Shown: positions 41,095 through 50,805 of the stretch, piece after piece
Position numbering within the stretch: the stretch's first letter is position 1
Layout of the letters: every line of letters starts with the position of its first letter
Assembly (NCBI RefSeq): GCF_030263895.1
Contig: NZ_CP127161.1
Location: 2,976,001 to 3,040,000, forward strand
Length of the DNA stretch: 64,000 nucleotides
Source: Proteiniborus sp. MB09-C3
GTDB lineage: Bacteria > Bacillota > Clostridia > Tissierellales > Proteiniboraceae
Direction: 5' to 3'
Notes under the pieces: generated by a model
What the model was told of the DNA's origin: nothing
The model's input: only the letters and a program-made list of their open reading frames with translations
The model's database searches: none
Translations under genes and position numbers: made by a program

Positions 41095-42795
41095 CTACAT
41101 TTTTTGTGGTGCCTCAATTCCTAATAATCCAAGGCCGATTTTAATTACTATGGCAGCACTGTAGACTATTAATAGCCTTGCTTTTTGAAGTTCTTCATCC
41201 TCTACAATTATTGGACATTCATGATAGAACTTATTAAACGCCTGTGCAATATCTATTACATGTCTTGCAATAAATGATGGCTCGTTCTTTTCCATAGCTG
41301 CTATAGCAGTATTCTGAAAAGAATATAATAGTCTGATTATATTTACTGCCTCATCATTTGTGAGTAAAGAATAATCCACATCTGGAGTTATAGGGTACTC
41401 TGCCTTACTTAAAACACTATTAGCTCTTGCGTGAGTATACTGAACATAAGGGCCAGTTTCTCCTTCAAAGCTAAGCATTCTATCCCAGTTAAATACAATA
41501 TCCTTGATCTTACCATTGCTTAAATCATTAAATATAACTGCTCCTATTCCAACCATTTTTGCTACTTCATCTTTGTTTTCCAGGTTTGGATTTTTTTCCT
41601 CTATTATTTCTTTTACTTTTTCTATGGCTTTGGTTAATAAATCATCAAGTAAAATGACATTTCCTTTTCTAGTTTGAAGTCTACCCTCTTCTGTACTTAC
41701 TCTTCCAAAAGGAGCATGGTAAAGGTCTTTAGCCCAGTCATATCCCATAAGCTCTATTACCTTCATCCATTGGTCAAAGTGAAGCTTTTGAGAATAATCA
41801 GTTAAATAGATAGCTTTTGCAAAACCATAGGTCTCTTTTCTGTAAATTGCAGCAGTAATATCCCTAGTAGCATAAATAGTTGTTCCATCACTTTTTAATA
41901 TTATACAAGGCGGCATATTATATTTTTCTAAATCAACTACATATGCACCTTCACTCTCTACTAGTAAATTCTTTTCCCTCAGCATATCTACTATTCTGTC
42001 CATCTTATCTTCATAAAAGCTTTCGCCTGTATTGTAATCAAATTTTACTTTTAAAAGGTCGTATATCCTGTTGAATTCTTCTAAGCTTAGCTCAACAAAT
42101 CTTTCCCATATGTCCCTAGCTTCCTCATCTCCATTTTCAAGTTTCTTGAACCAAAGTCTTCCTTCATCTTCAAGTTCAGGATTCTTCTCTGCTTCTTCAT
42201 GAAATTTCACATAAAGAGCTTGGAGTGTTTTTATAGGTTCCTTTTTTAGTGCCTCATCGTCTCCCCATCTTTTATATGCAGATATCATTTTTCCAAATTG
42301 TGTTCCCCAATCGCCTAGATGATTGATTCCTATTGAATTATAGCCTAAAAAGTTATAAATCCTGTATAGTGAATTACCTATTACTGTTGATCTTAGATGA
42401 CCTACATGGAAGGGCTTTGCAATATTGGGTGATGAATAATCAAATAAAGCATTTTGACCTTTTCCAATGTCAGCGGAACCAAACACTTCTTTCTTTACAA
42501 ATACCTCCTTTAGTACTGTTTCACTAAAAACCTTTTTATTTACAAAAAAGTTGATATATGGTCCAACATTTTCTATTCTCTCAAATAGTTCATTTCCTTT
42601 TATGTTATCTACTATTTCCTGAGCAATAACATTAGGAGCTTTTCTAAGTTCTTTTGCTAATCTGAAGCATGGCATTGCATAATCTCCAAGATTATAGGTA
42701 GGTGGAACTTCTAAAAGGTCTATTATAGTATCTTCATTTAGGTTTTCAAAATTTTTGCTTACTAGCTTTCCAATTTCTTTTTTAAAGTCAATCAT
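41095..42795 (-). CDS. argS: Arginine-tRNA ligase
   Basis: This 566-residue class I synthetase charges tRNA-Arg. It has the Add-1 N-terminal domain, the HIGH-type motif SPNIAKPFHVGHLRS (about 122-136), the GDWGTQFGKMI segment, and the C-terminal anticodon-binding domain ending LGIEAPQKM, as is typical. A GGAGG site lies 7 nt before ATG. Expression is controlled by an Arg-specific T-box (43078-43317), and the dispersed repeat lies between T-box and gene in the 5' UTR. Confidence 0.97.
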   Translation of the reverse strand: MIDFKKEIGKLVSKNFENLNEDTIIDLLEVPPTYNLGDYAMPCFRLAKELRKAPNVIAQEIVDNIKGNELFERIENVGPYINFFVNKKVFSETVLKEVFVKKEVFGSADIGKGQNALFDYSSPNIAKPFHVGHLRSTVIGNSLYRIYNFLGYNSIGINHLGDWGTQFGKMISAYKRWGDDEALKKEPIKTLQALYVKFHEEAEKNPELEDEGRLWFKKLENGDEEARDIWERFVELSLEEFNRIYDLLKVKFDYNTGESFYEDKMDRIVDMLREKNLLVESEGAYVVDLEKYNMPPCIILKSDGTTIYATRDITAAIYRKETYGFAKAIYLTDYSQKLHFDQWMKVIELMGYDWAKDLYHAPFGRVSTEEGRLQTRKGNVILLDDLLTKAIEKVKEIIEEKNPNLENKDEVAKMVGIGAVIFNDLSNGKIKDIVFNWDRMLSFEGETGPYVQYTHARANSVLSKAEYPITPDVDYSLLTNDEAVNIIRLLYSFQNTAIAAMEKNEPSFIARHVIDIAQAFNKFYHECPIIVEDEELQKARLLIVYSAAIVIKIGLGLLGIEAPQKM

Positions 42796-42894
42796 GATTT
42801 GCCTCCTTATATATTTTTTCGTTTTTAATTTTCATTATTTTTTATTTAAAAATAGATCCATTACTATCGTTCAGGATGACAGAAAGAAGCATTT

Positions 42895-42917
42895 AGAAAA
42901 TCGGGTTAGGCCATTTT
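42895..42917 (-). repeat. Fragment of the dispersed repeat's large hairpin
   Basis: 'agaaaatcgggttaggccatttt' is one arm of the large hairpin and joins the full copy at 42920. A degenerate 'atcgttcaggatgacag' palindrome piece lies just before it (42865-42882). Confidence 0.75.
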
Positions 42918-42919
42918 CC

Positions 42920-43079
42920 GCAGTCTCGCAACTCAAATTTATTTGTTCGCTGTCGCTCACATAAATTTGGTCCTAACGGACACTCCTATCATAAACCTAC
43001 AACAAGGTTGGTGCTCGTTGCGTTTGACCTACCATCGATTTTCCGACAAAAGCGTTCGGAAAATCGGGTTAGGTCATAA
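42920..43079 (-). repeat. Dispersed hairpin repeat, full-length copy (argS leader)
   Basis: Full copy of about 160 bp. Read on the minus strand: a large hairpin (TGACCTAACCCGATTTTCCGA, loop, TCGGAAAATCGATGGTAGGTCA), then CGCAAC, an AACC/GGTT hairpin, a GTCC/GGAC hairpin, an AAATTTAT/ATAAATTT hairpin, and GTTGCG closing a multibranch stem with CGCAAC. It starts directly after the T-run of the argS T-box terminator. Confidence 0.9.
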
Positions 43080-43317
43080 AAAATCTCGCCTCTAATGAAA
43101 GAGACGAGATTAATCCCGTGTTACCACTCTAATTGGCATACATAAAAGTATGCCCACTCAAGCCCTTTAACGCTGGGTATCGGCAATATCCTACTTAATT
43201 TCAGATGGCTTCTCAGAGGCTCTATTCAGATACACCTATGTGTCAGCTCCCACCACCCTGACTCGCTGTGACAATCAGTACAACCTACTTTCCTCATCCT
43301 AGAATTTCTATATGTTG
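43076..43317 (-). ncRNA. T-box riboswitch (Arg) upstream of argS
   Basis: Contains the T-box sequence AGAGTGGTAACACGGG (43115-43130), an antiterminator/terminator (AATCTCGTCTCT...AGAGGCGAGATTTTTT, 43076-43111), and stem I with specifier AGA (43221-43223) in GAAT-AGA-GCCTCTGAG. The specifier position was fixed by alignment with the Phe leader at 54867. Uncharged tRNA-Arg would stabilise the antiterminator and switch on argS. Confidence 0.92.
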
Positions 43318-43323
43318 TTTAAA

Positions 43324-43352
43324 AGCATAGCATATTTTGTTAATTATTTCAA
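43324..43352 (-). promoter_or_regulatory. Promoter of the argS T-box leader
   Basis: Minus strand TTGAAA (43347-43352), 17 bp, TATGCT (43324-43329). Confidence 0.75.
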
Positions 43353-43356
43353 GAGG

Positions 43357-43959
43357 TTATTTTTCAGGTATAAATTCGCTGCTAAATACAAACTCCTTTT
43401 CAAGACTAACACCATTTATCTCTTTAATACTCTCCCCTCCTACTTTAAATACTACCTTTTCATTTTCTGGGAAGAACGTAATTGTATTAACTATGGAATC
43501 GATGGCCATACGTATTAAATCTTCTTCTTTAGGCATATTGTCAACAAATTCCTTAGATAAATCTAAATAAACAGTGCCGTCCTTCTTCTCAAGCTCCAAT
43601 ACTTTTGTATTCTTAGGAACAGGAGATACAAAGCTTTCCTTATTATAAGTAAAAAGTTTTTCCAATGCTATTTCTTCAATAGTCTTTTCTTTAAGTATGG
43701 GATCATCTGATTTTATTTCAAATCTTTCTCCAAAAATATATGGCAAGTCTTTATGCTTCAAATATACTGCAAAGTCTATATATTTTACTTTATCTGAACT
43801 CGTATCATTATTCTCTTTCTCTACTTCCTTCCCTGTCTGATCATTGTTGCTATCCGCAGAAATAATATCTCCTTCGCCATTATCTTTGTTTTTGGAGCAT
43901 CCAAACAAACTAAATACTGCAATAGCTAATACAAGGAAAAATACTAACCCTTTCTTCAT
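43357..43959 (-). CDS. GerMN-domain lipoprotein
   Basis: This 200-residue secreted lipoprotein has a signal peptide with lipobox LFGC (Cys21) and a polar, Asn/Asp/Glu-rich linker to about residue 55. A single GerMN domain follows (about 75-195; TIEEIALEKLF, VYLDLSKEFVDN, DSIVNTITFFPENEKVVF). GerMN domains occur in spore germination and cell-envelope proteins. It probably sits on the outer face of the membrane. Confidence 0.88.
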   Translation of the reverse strand: MKKGLVFFLVLAIAVFSLFGCSKNKDNGEGDIISADSNNDQTGKEVEKENNDTSSDKVKYIDFAVYLKHKDLPYIFGERFEIKSDDPILKEKTIEEIALEKLFTYNKESFVSPVPKNTKVLELEKKDGTVYLDLSKEFVDNMPKEEDLIRMAIDSIVNTITFFPENEKVVFKVGGESIKEINGVSLEKEFVFSSEFIPEK

Positions 43960-43974
43960 CCCTACACCCCCATA

Positions 43975-44418
43975 TTATTTTAGGTTTTCAATATCATCTT
44001 CTTCGGTATATACCTTAATACCGTATTTCTCAAGGAGGTCAGTCGTTATTCCATTTCCTTCAACTAATATTTTCTTAAATTGTCCATCATATATTTTCCC
44101 TTTTCCACATGATGGACTTTTTGCTTTCAATATTGCTTCTTTTGCTCCAGTAAGTTTTGCGATTTTTAACGTCTCCTCTGCACCTTTAAGAAACTCTTTT
44201 GTTAAATCTTTTCCTTCTATATTTACTACCTTTCTATTGCCATTTTCATCATAAATAATTTCAGAAGGAAGTCTAGGAGTTGTTAGTCCACCAAGCTGTT
44301 CTGGACAAACTAAAATTGCTTTCTTCTCCTCTATTAGTTTGACGATTTTAGGTTCAAGATTGTTCCTTCCATTATATTTGCAATTGATACCTGCTAGACA
44401 TGCGCTTATCAAATACAT
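43975..44418 (-). CDS. DUF523 family protein
   Basis: This 147-residue protein has the full DUF523 pattern: ISACLAGINCKYNGRNN, LVCPEQLGGLTTPRLPSEI, and KAKSPSCGKGKIYDG with three conserved Cys that may bind metal. Biochemical role unknown. The ATG at 44418 is better spaced from AAAGGA than the ATG at 44427. It is 15 bp upstream of the GerMN gene, in one operon. Confidence 0.88.
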   Translation of the reverse strand: MYLISACLAGINCKYNGRNNLEPKIVKLIEEKKAILVCPEQLGGLTTPRLPSEIIYDENGNRKVVNIEGKDLTKEFLKGAEETLKIAKLTGAKEAILKAKSPSCGKGKIYDGQFKKILVEGNGITTDLLEKYGIKVYTEEDDIENLK

Positions 44419-44459
44419 TTCAATCATTCCTTTTATATTTTAATGACAAAAGCTGTAGT

Positions 44460-46838
44460 CTACTTAATTTCTACTACAGTTACTCCCGTTCCGCCTTCTC
44501 CATAGTTTCCTAGTCTATGGGTCTTAACATGCTTATGTCCCTTTAACAGTTGGGTTATGCCTTCTCTTAGAATACCTGTACCCTTTCCATGTATTATATA
44601 AACCGTCTTTAATCCAGCTATATACACATCATCAAGGTATTTATCCACATCCAGCATTGCTTCTTCTAAATTTTTTCCCCTTAAATCTAACTCATTTTTT
44701 ACAAAAGAGGATTTTGATTTTACTATTGATTTCACTGCTGTTTTATTTTTTGCTTTTTCATCTTTACCTGACCTAGCCAATGTAGAGATATGGACATTGA
44801 GCTTCATTATTCCCACTTGAACCATAGCATTTCCAGCTTCATCTGGCTCATTTAGCACTACGCCCTCCTGATTTAAACCTAATAGTGTTACATTCTCTCC
44901 AGGCTTTAAATTTTTTGGAGGCTTATTGCTCTTTTTAACTATTATACTTTCTGTAATATCTCCTTCTACTTTCTCTAGCCCTTTTCTTATTTTATCTCTA
45001 GCTTCTTGCAGTTTTTTATTTTTATCCTTTTCAATTTCTGTTGAAATATCTCTTATTTCATTTATTATACTTTCTGATTCTTCTTTTGCTTCTCTTAGTA
45101 TTTTTCTAGCTTCTTTTTTAGCCTCTCTTATTATTTCATCTCTCCTGCTGTCTGCTTTTTCTTTTTTCTGAAGAAGCTCGCTTTTAAGCTTTTCTATTTC
45201 TTCCCTTAGCTTCTTAGTCTCTTCTCTATTTTGTTCGGTTTCTTTTCTATCTCTTTCTATACTAGCTAATACATCTTCAAATTCTATGTTTTCCTTTGAT
45301 ACTAGATTTCTTGCACTATCTATAATGAAATCATTTAACCCTAATCTCTTAGATATCTCAAATGCGTTAGATTTTCCTGGTACTCCAATCAAAAGCTTAT
45401 ATGTGGGACTTAATGTCTCCACATCAAATTCCATAGCTGCATTTTTAACGCCTGATGTGGTCAGTGCATATACCTTTAGTTCACTGTAATGAGTTGTAGC
45501 AACAGTAATGACATTCCTGCTGTATAGATGATCTAATATTGCCATAGCTAATGCTGCTCCCTCAGTAGGATCTGTACCTGCACCTAACTCGTCAAAAAGT
45601 ACCAAGCAGTCATCTTCTACATTGTTTAATATATCCACAATATTTGTCATATGAGATGAAAATGTACTTAGGCTTTGCTCTATACTTTGTTCGTCTCCAA
45701 TATCAGCAAATACATTCTTAAATACAGCCATTTTAGTTCCGTAATCTACAGGAATTTGTAAGCCTGACTGTGTCATCAAAGTAAAAAGCCCTAGGGTTTT
45801 TAATGTTACAGTCTTTCCACCAGTATTGGGTCCTGTAATTACTAAAGAATTGAATTCATCTCCAATATAAATGTCTATAGGCACCACTTTATCTACATTA
45901 AGAAGGGGATGACGACCGTTTTTTATTCTTATATAGCCTTTATCATTTAAATCAGGCTTCATTCCCTTCATAGATAAAGACAGCTTTGCCTTTGCAAAAA
46001 TAAAATCAATTCTAGACAGCCTCTTCTGATTAGCTCTTATCCCCCCACTAGCAGACGCAACGTACTGAGTAAGCTCTGCTAGTATTCTTTCTATTTCGGC
46101 TTTTTCCTTAAGCTTTAGCTCCTTTAGCTCATTATTTAGCTGTACCACTGCCATAGGCTCAATAAAAAGAGTAGCTCCACTAGAAGACTGATCATGTATT
46201 AACCCTTGAAAGCTAGATCTATACTCTTGTTTTACAGGTACTACAAATCTATCCTCTCTTATGGTTATAATTCCGTCCTGCAACATTTTTTTATTTGTCG
46301 ATGAGCTAATTATAGAGTTAAGCTTGCTTCTTACTGCATCATTCTTTGATGTGATTTGTTTTCTTATGCTTCTTAAAAGTGGGCTCGCACTATCAGCTAC
46401 CTCTTCCTCACTAATAATAGCATTGAATATAGCATCCTCTATATCCTTGTAGGTACTTAAATTATTTATTAGCTCTTGTAAAATCGGGTATGTTGAATCC
46501 TTGTCACTTTTGTCCTGTCCTAAAAAACCTTTTATTCTTCTAGTTGCTCTTAATGTATCAGCAACTTTTAATAGTCCTCCCGGAGAAAGAACTGAGCCAA
46601 TTTCAGCCCTTTTTATTTCAATTAATATATCATGTATTCCACCAAGTGGCGCACTACCTCTTTTAATTAATAAGCTCACTCCCTCATCTGTTTCATTTTG
46701 AGAGTATTCTACTTGAGCCAAATCTGTGCTTGGTACTAGCTTCTCTGCTATTTCTTTTCCCAAGCTAGACTCTGTTCTATCTATAAGCAATTGAATAATC
46801 TTACCGTATTCAAGTACTCTTAAAGTCTTTTCGTTCAT
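44460..46838 (-). CDS. mutS2: Endonuclease MutS2
   Basis: This 792-residue protein has a MutS-like clamp/lever region, ATPase with Walker A GPNTGGKT (about 336-343) and Walker B CLVLFDELGAGTDPTEGAAL, a long Glu/Lys coiled coil (about 505-630), and a C-terminal Smr nuclease domain (LDLRGKNLEEAM; IIHGKGTGILREGI). In Firmicutes MutS2 acts in recombination control or rescue of collided ribosomes rather than mismatch repair. Start ATG follows AGGAGG by 5 nt. It lies between U32 peptidase and DUF523 genes. Confidence 0.97.
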   Translation of the reverse strand: MNEKTLRVLEYGKIIQLLIDRTESSLGKEIAEKLVPSTDLAQVEYSQNETDEGVSLLIKRGSAPLGGIHDILIEIKRAEIGSVLSPGGLLKVADTLRATRRIKGFLGQDKSDKDSTYPILQELINNLSTYKDIEDAIFNAIISEEEVADSASPLLRSIRKQITSKNDAVRSKLNSIISSSTNKKMLQDGIITIREDRFVVPVKQEYRSSFQGLIHDQSSSGATLFIEPMAVVQLNNELKELKLKEKAEIERILAELTQYVASASGGIRANQKRLSRIDFIFAKAKLSLSMKGMKPDLNDKGYIRIKNGRHPLLNVDKVVPIDIYIGDEFNSLVITGPNTGGKTVTLKTLGLFTLMTQSGLQIPVDYGTKMAVFKNVFADIGDEQSIEQSLSTFSSHMTNIVDILNNVEDDCLVLFDELGAGTDPTEGAALAMAILDHLYSRNVITVATTHYSELKVYALTTSGVKNAAMEFDVETLSPTYKLLIGVPGKSNAFEISKRLGLNDFIIDSARNLVSKENIEFEDVLASIERDRKETEQNREETKKLREEIEKLKSELLQKKEKADSRRDEIIREAKKEARKILREAKEESESIINEIRDISTEIEKDKNKKLQEARDKIRKGLEKVEGDITESIIVKKSNKPPKNLKPGENVTLLGLNQEGVVLNEPDEAGNAMVQVGIMKLNVHISTLARSGKDEKAKNKTAVKSIVKSKSSFVKNELDLRGKNLEEAMLDVDKYLDDVYIAGLKTVYIIHGKGTGILREGITQLLKGHKHVKTHRLGNYGEGGTGVTVVEIK

Positions 46839-46871
46839 ACTTACCTCCTCTTTAGGCACATCATGCCTTAA

Positions 46872-49340
46872 TCAAAGAACTCCCCTAAAAAAGTGTCCTG
46901 TAGTATTGCCAGTTTGCTTTTTTAATTCACTAGCAATTTTTTGCATCTCATTGCTGTCAATTTTATCATTAATATAATTATAGTATAATTCTTGAATTAA
47001 TTTAATATTATCTTTTTCTATTGTAAAATCCAATCTCATCATATCTACGCCAGCAGAAAAAATTTTATCGCTGCTTTCTACAATGATTAAAGGCTGACTG
47101 TTATAAATTATAGTAGATTTTCCCTTCCTTTTCATTTCAAATGTCATGCCTTTTCTATCATACAATCCATATCCGCTAGCAAGCTCGCAGCTACTGCAAT
47201 TTTGATCATTCTTGCAGCCTTTCACAAGTGACATTGGACAATGCCTTGTTGTCATTAAAGGAAAATAGCCATATCCTATGGCTTCATATTCCATAGAATT
47301 ATTTTTGCAAATATTTGAGATTTGGCTTAGCTTTAGCTCTGGTGAAAGTGTCAGACTGCTGACCTTATTTTCCGCCAGTAATTTCACTATTGAACTATTG
47401 AATATATTAAATCCAATATCGCAATGTATATTTGTCGTTTCGTATCTATTTTTAATAAATTCTAATGTTCCTATATTTGAAGCACTGATTCCATCTATAT
47501 TATCGACTATTTTATCAAATATACTTTTAAGTTTATCAAACTTTTCATTTGAAATAATCTTTTCTGTGGAAATATATATTTCTTTATTATATTTCTTTAC
47601 TTCTTTTATTTGGTCCTCAACATCTTCATTATAATCTAAATAAATTCTATCTAATTTATTTAAGTCAAGCTGTTTGAATTGTGAGCTAGAATCTATCTTT
47701 ACACTAGTTTTTCTTTGTCTGCTATTTTCACTTTTAGAATAGTCAAAGACTTGATTTATGCCTTTCTCGAGCTTTCCTGCTGTTATTTCTATTCTGTGAT
47801 TAAAATTACTTCTTTTTTTATTCAGCTCCTCTATTCCTTTTCTTCGCAGTCCATTAAGAACGCTTACTGGAATCATAGCTCCTTCTTCTAGTTCAATATC
47901 AATGCTCTCTGCTATATACGGAGTATCACCTAGCTTGTTCATTTGTTTTATTATCTTTTCCTTATCTAGGGAAAGCTTTATACCTTTCTCGGGGACCTCA
48001 TCACTCAATACGTTGACGTAGTTGTGGTCCTGCCAAATTACCAGTCTTACTGGTTTTTCTATTTTTACTTCTACAGCCATGTTTATCTTAATCCTTTTCA
48101 ATTTATCTTTGCTTGTATAAGTTTCAGAAGCAGCAGCATTTAGTAATAAATCAAAGGTTTTATATACTTTTGAACCAGCTTCCACGCCACTGATATATTT
48201 TATTTTTATGGTCTTCCCTTTATTGCCTTTTGGAGCAGCTTCATTGCCTTCAATAATCTTATCGACTATCTGTCCATGACCTTCTCCTTTTTTATCGATT
48301 ATTTCTATTCCGTCTCCTTTATTTAGATCATCCTCTAAGCCTATATGAATAAAATTCTTATCTGCCCTTATGACTTCACCAATGAATATCCCTCTATTAT
48401 TGGGTTTATCAAAGGAAATAAGCTTCTTCCCATATTCTTCTGCTATATATCCTTTTGTAAAGCCTCTATTAAACATTTGAGCAATGTCTCTAAAATCTTT
48501 TTCTATTAGCCTTTCACTATGTTTTCCAAGAATTCTATCTAATTCTTTTCTGTATCTATTCACTATAACTGCCACATACTCGGGTTTCTTCATTCTTCCT
48601 TCTATCTTTAATGAGACAACTCCAGAATTTATTATTTCTTCTAAATACTCTATTGTATTTAAGTCCTTTGGACTAAGAATATATTTTTCCTCGAACTTAG
48701 GGCTTATTACTTTGTTTTTTTCCACATCTACTATAGAATATGCCATTCTGCATGGTTGGGCGCATCTGCCTCTGTTCCCGCTTCTGCCTCCTATCATGCT
48801 GCTCATCAAACATTGTCCAGAATAGCACACACACAATGCACCATGTATAAATGCTTCTATTTCAATATTTGTCTTTTCCTTTATATATCTTATTTCATCA
48901 ACTGACAATTCTCTAGCAAGAACCACTCTCTTAAAGCCTAGTCCCTCTAAAAATTGTACCCCTAAATAATTATTTATTGACATTTGAGTACTTGCATGTA
49001 CCTGAAAATCTGGTAAAAGCTCTCTTATTATTCTAGCTAAACCTAAATCCTGCACTATTAAAGCATCAACATCTATATTATATAAGAAGATTAAATAGTC
49101 AATTACTTCCTTTAATTCATTATCATCAAGGAGGATATTTAATGTTACATATACCTTAACATCTCTTAAATGTGCATATTCTACTGCATTTTTTAAATCT
49201 TCATGGCTAAAATTGGAGGCATACTGTCTTGCATTAAACATTTTCCCTCCTAAGTATACTGCATTTGCACCATTTTCTACTGCTGCATAAAGTGCTTCCA
49301 TGCTTCCAACTGGCGCCAATATCTCTATTTTATCTATCAT
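46872..49340 (-). CDS. Peptidase U32 family protein
   Basis: This 822-residue protein starts with the U32 pattern ILAPVGSMEALYAAVENGAN and carries the signature around ALCVCYSGQCLMSSMIGGRS followed by CAQPCR. A C-terminal half with further Cys (CPMSLVKGCKNDQNCSSC) completes the long two-domain form. U32 proteins include collagenase-like peptidases and RNA-modifying enzymes (RlhA/TrhP), so the substrate is open. Start ATG lies 7 nt after AAGGAG. A promoter and a leader hairpin precede it. Confidence 0.9.
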   Translation of the reverse strand: MIDKIEILAPVGSMEALYAAVENGANAVYLGGKMFNARQYASNFSHEDLKNAVEYAHLRDVKVYVTLNILLDDNELKEVIDYLIFLYNIDVDALIVQDLGLARIIRELLPDFQVHASTQMSINNYLGVQFLEGLGFKRVVLARELSVDEIRYIKEKTNIEIEAFIHGALCVCYSGQCLMSSMIGGRSGNRGRCAQPCRMAYSIVDVEKNKVISPKFEEKYILSPKDLNTIEYLEEIINSGVVSLKIEGRMKKPEYVAVIVNRYRKELDRILGKHSERLIEKDFRDIAQMFNRGFTKGYIAEEYGKKLISFDKPNNRGIFIGEVIRADKNFIHIGLEDDLNKGDGIEIIDKKGEGHGQIVDKIIEGNEAAPKGNKGKTIKIKYISGVEAGSKVYKTFDLLLNAAASETYTSKDKLKRIKINMAVEVKIEKPVRLVIWQDHNYVNVLSDEVPEKGIKLSLDKEKIIKQMNKLGDTPYIAESIDIELEEGAMIPVSVLNGLRRKGIEELNKKRSNFNHRIEITAGKLEKGINQVFDYSKSENSRQRKTSVKIDSSSQFKQLDLNKLDRIYLDYNEDVEDQIKEVKKYNKEIYISTEKIISNEKFDKLKSIFDKIVDNIDGISASNIGTLEFIKNRYETTNIHCDIGFNIFNSSIVKLLAENKVSSLTLSPELKLSQISNICKNNSMEYEAIGYGYFPLMTTRHCPMSLVKGCKNDQNCSSCELASGYGLYDRKGMTFEMKRKGKSTIIYNSQPLIIVESSDKIFSAGVDMMRLDFTIEKDNIKLIQELYYNYINDKIDSNEMQKIASELKKQTGNTTGHFFRGVL

Positions 49341-49384
49341 AATCTCATCTCCTTGCAAACAACAGTAATTCTAATAAAAAATAA

Positions 49385-49402
49385 AGAGTAGTATTCTACT
49401 CC
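49385..49402. other. Leader hairpin upstream of the U32 gene
   Basis: Palindrome GAGTAG-TATT-CTACTC followed on the minus strand by TTTATTTTTT, so it can act as an attenuator between promoter and gene. Confidence 0.5.
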
Positions 49403-49420
49403 CGTAAGCTAGACAACTCT

Positions 49421-49449
49421 ATTATAATGTGGTTAGTTTTTTTGTACAA
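49421..49449 (-). promoter_or_regulatory. Promoter of the U32 gene
   Basis: Minus strand TTGTAC (49444-49449), 17 bp, TATAAT (49421-49426). Confidence 0.7.
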
Positions 49450-49482
49450 TAATATTTTATCTAATCAAATTACTATTATACA

Positions 49483-50025
49483 TTAATCCATGCCTAACAT
49501 TTTTAAAGCTTCTCTTAGCTCTTTTCTAAGCTGAACCATTTCAACCTGATCCTCAAATAGCTTATTTTGAAGATCATCTACAGACTTATTTACTCTATCT
49601 AATTCATCATCCTTCTTCTTTAAATTCTGTTCATGCTGTCTAATGATTTTATTTAAATTTTCTATTTCTCTTTTAGACTGTAATAATTCATCTTTATAGC
49701 CACTACATTCATCCTTTAATCCTCGTAATTTATTGTTACTATTATCTAAGTCATTCTTTACTTGTTCAAATTCCTTTAGAGGCTCGACTACATTTTCATT
49801 TAGTTCATTCAATTCATTCATAGTCTTAGTATATTTATCAGCCATATTAAAAGCAGCCAGTATAGCAGCCATAGTTTGACTTAATCTTTTATTCTTTTTC
49901 ATAATCTCTTTTATATTATCATCTACAATCTTTGCAATACTCATTATGTATTCTTCAGATTCGTTTCCTAATACAGAGAATTCCTGACCATTTATATTAA
50001 CTATAACTCTTTCCTTGTTCGTCAT
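49483..50025 (-). CDS. zapA: Cell division protein ZapA
   Basis: This 180-residue protein has an N-terminal ZapA domain (VNINGQEFSVLGNESEEYIM; VDDNIKEIMKKNKRL) and a long coiled coil from about residue 75 to 175. ZapA binds and bundles FtsZ. The C-terminal coiled coil is longer than in the short (about 90-residue) form, as common in Clostridia. It is a single gene with GGGAG before ATG. Confidence 0.9.
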   Translation of the reverse strand: MTNKERVIVNINGQEFSVLGNESEEYIMSIAKIVDDNIKEIMKKNKRLSQTMAAILAAFNMADKYTKTMNELNELNENVVEPLKEFEQVKNDLDNSNNKLRGLKDECSGYKDELLQSKREIENLNKIIRQHEQNLKKKDDELDRVNKSVDDLQNKLFEDQVEMVQLRKELREALKMLGMD

Positions 50026-50777
50026 AGCTTCACTCCCTTTTTAAAACATCACTTATAGTATTATTCTTTTTATTTATGTAAATTCCTTCTATTATATAAA
50101 AAGTATTTTAAAAATTATTTTAGAATAATCTCATAGTTTAGTATATCAAAAATAAGCCTTAAAATCATAATTTGTTAAAATTAGCAGAGTAGTTAACTGT
50201 AGAAGATGAACTAGCTCTCTACTCACTGGCATTATGATAAGAAAAAAGCACCTAATTCATGATTAAGTTATATTCTCATTATAATTGAATATTTTATTTT
50301 AATTTACTAAACTAATTTGCATTAAGTTCATCTGCATAACAGCCAATATAGAGTCATTTAGCCTACGTGGTTTCTTTTCTGTATATTTATATTAATCAAT
50401 TTAGCAAAATGATTAATTATAAAATCATATCCAACTTCAAAGGGATTAAACTAGTGGACAGACACTACTAAAAAGGCTAAGAACTTTATAATATGGTCAT
50501 GTCTCTTAATATGGGTTTGCTCATGCTGTATGATATATGGTTTCTCAGTTTCAGTAAGATTAGCAGGAAGATATATTTTTGCATTTACTATTCATAGCCA
50601 ATGAGAAAATTAATAAAAATACACACTCACGGTTTCGGTCACGAATAATTCTATAGCTCATTCCAGCTAAAAATTATAGTCGTGCCCTGCAAATGTTCGC
50701 TTAGTATTTTTATTAATTCAGAGTGACTGTGAATAGTAACCTAATATTATAGGAACAATGATATTCCTACTAATAGG
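50026..50777. other. Long intergenic region with a possible decayed gene
   Basis: About 750 bp with no intact gene. The minus strand near 50360-50455 reads FNPFEVGYDFIINHFAKLIN before a stop, flanked by frames broken by many stops, as expected of an old coding remnant. No repeat, RNA or terminator is evident apart from the pheT terminator at its end. Confidence 0.4.
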
Positions 50778-50805
50778 AAAAAGAGCAGGTACCTGCTCTT
50801 TTTTT
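50778..50805. terminator. Terminator of pheS-pheT
   Basis: Perfect palindrome AAAGAGCAGGTACCTGCTCTTT with A/T runs on both sides. Confidence 0.85.

Noticed and set aside
50026-50777. Long intergenic gap as a site for a large non-coding RNA
   Set aside because: No strong extended stem, riboswitch motif or promoter-terminator pair was found; only a weak coding remnant is visible.
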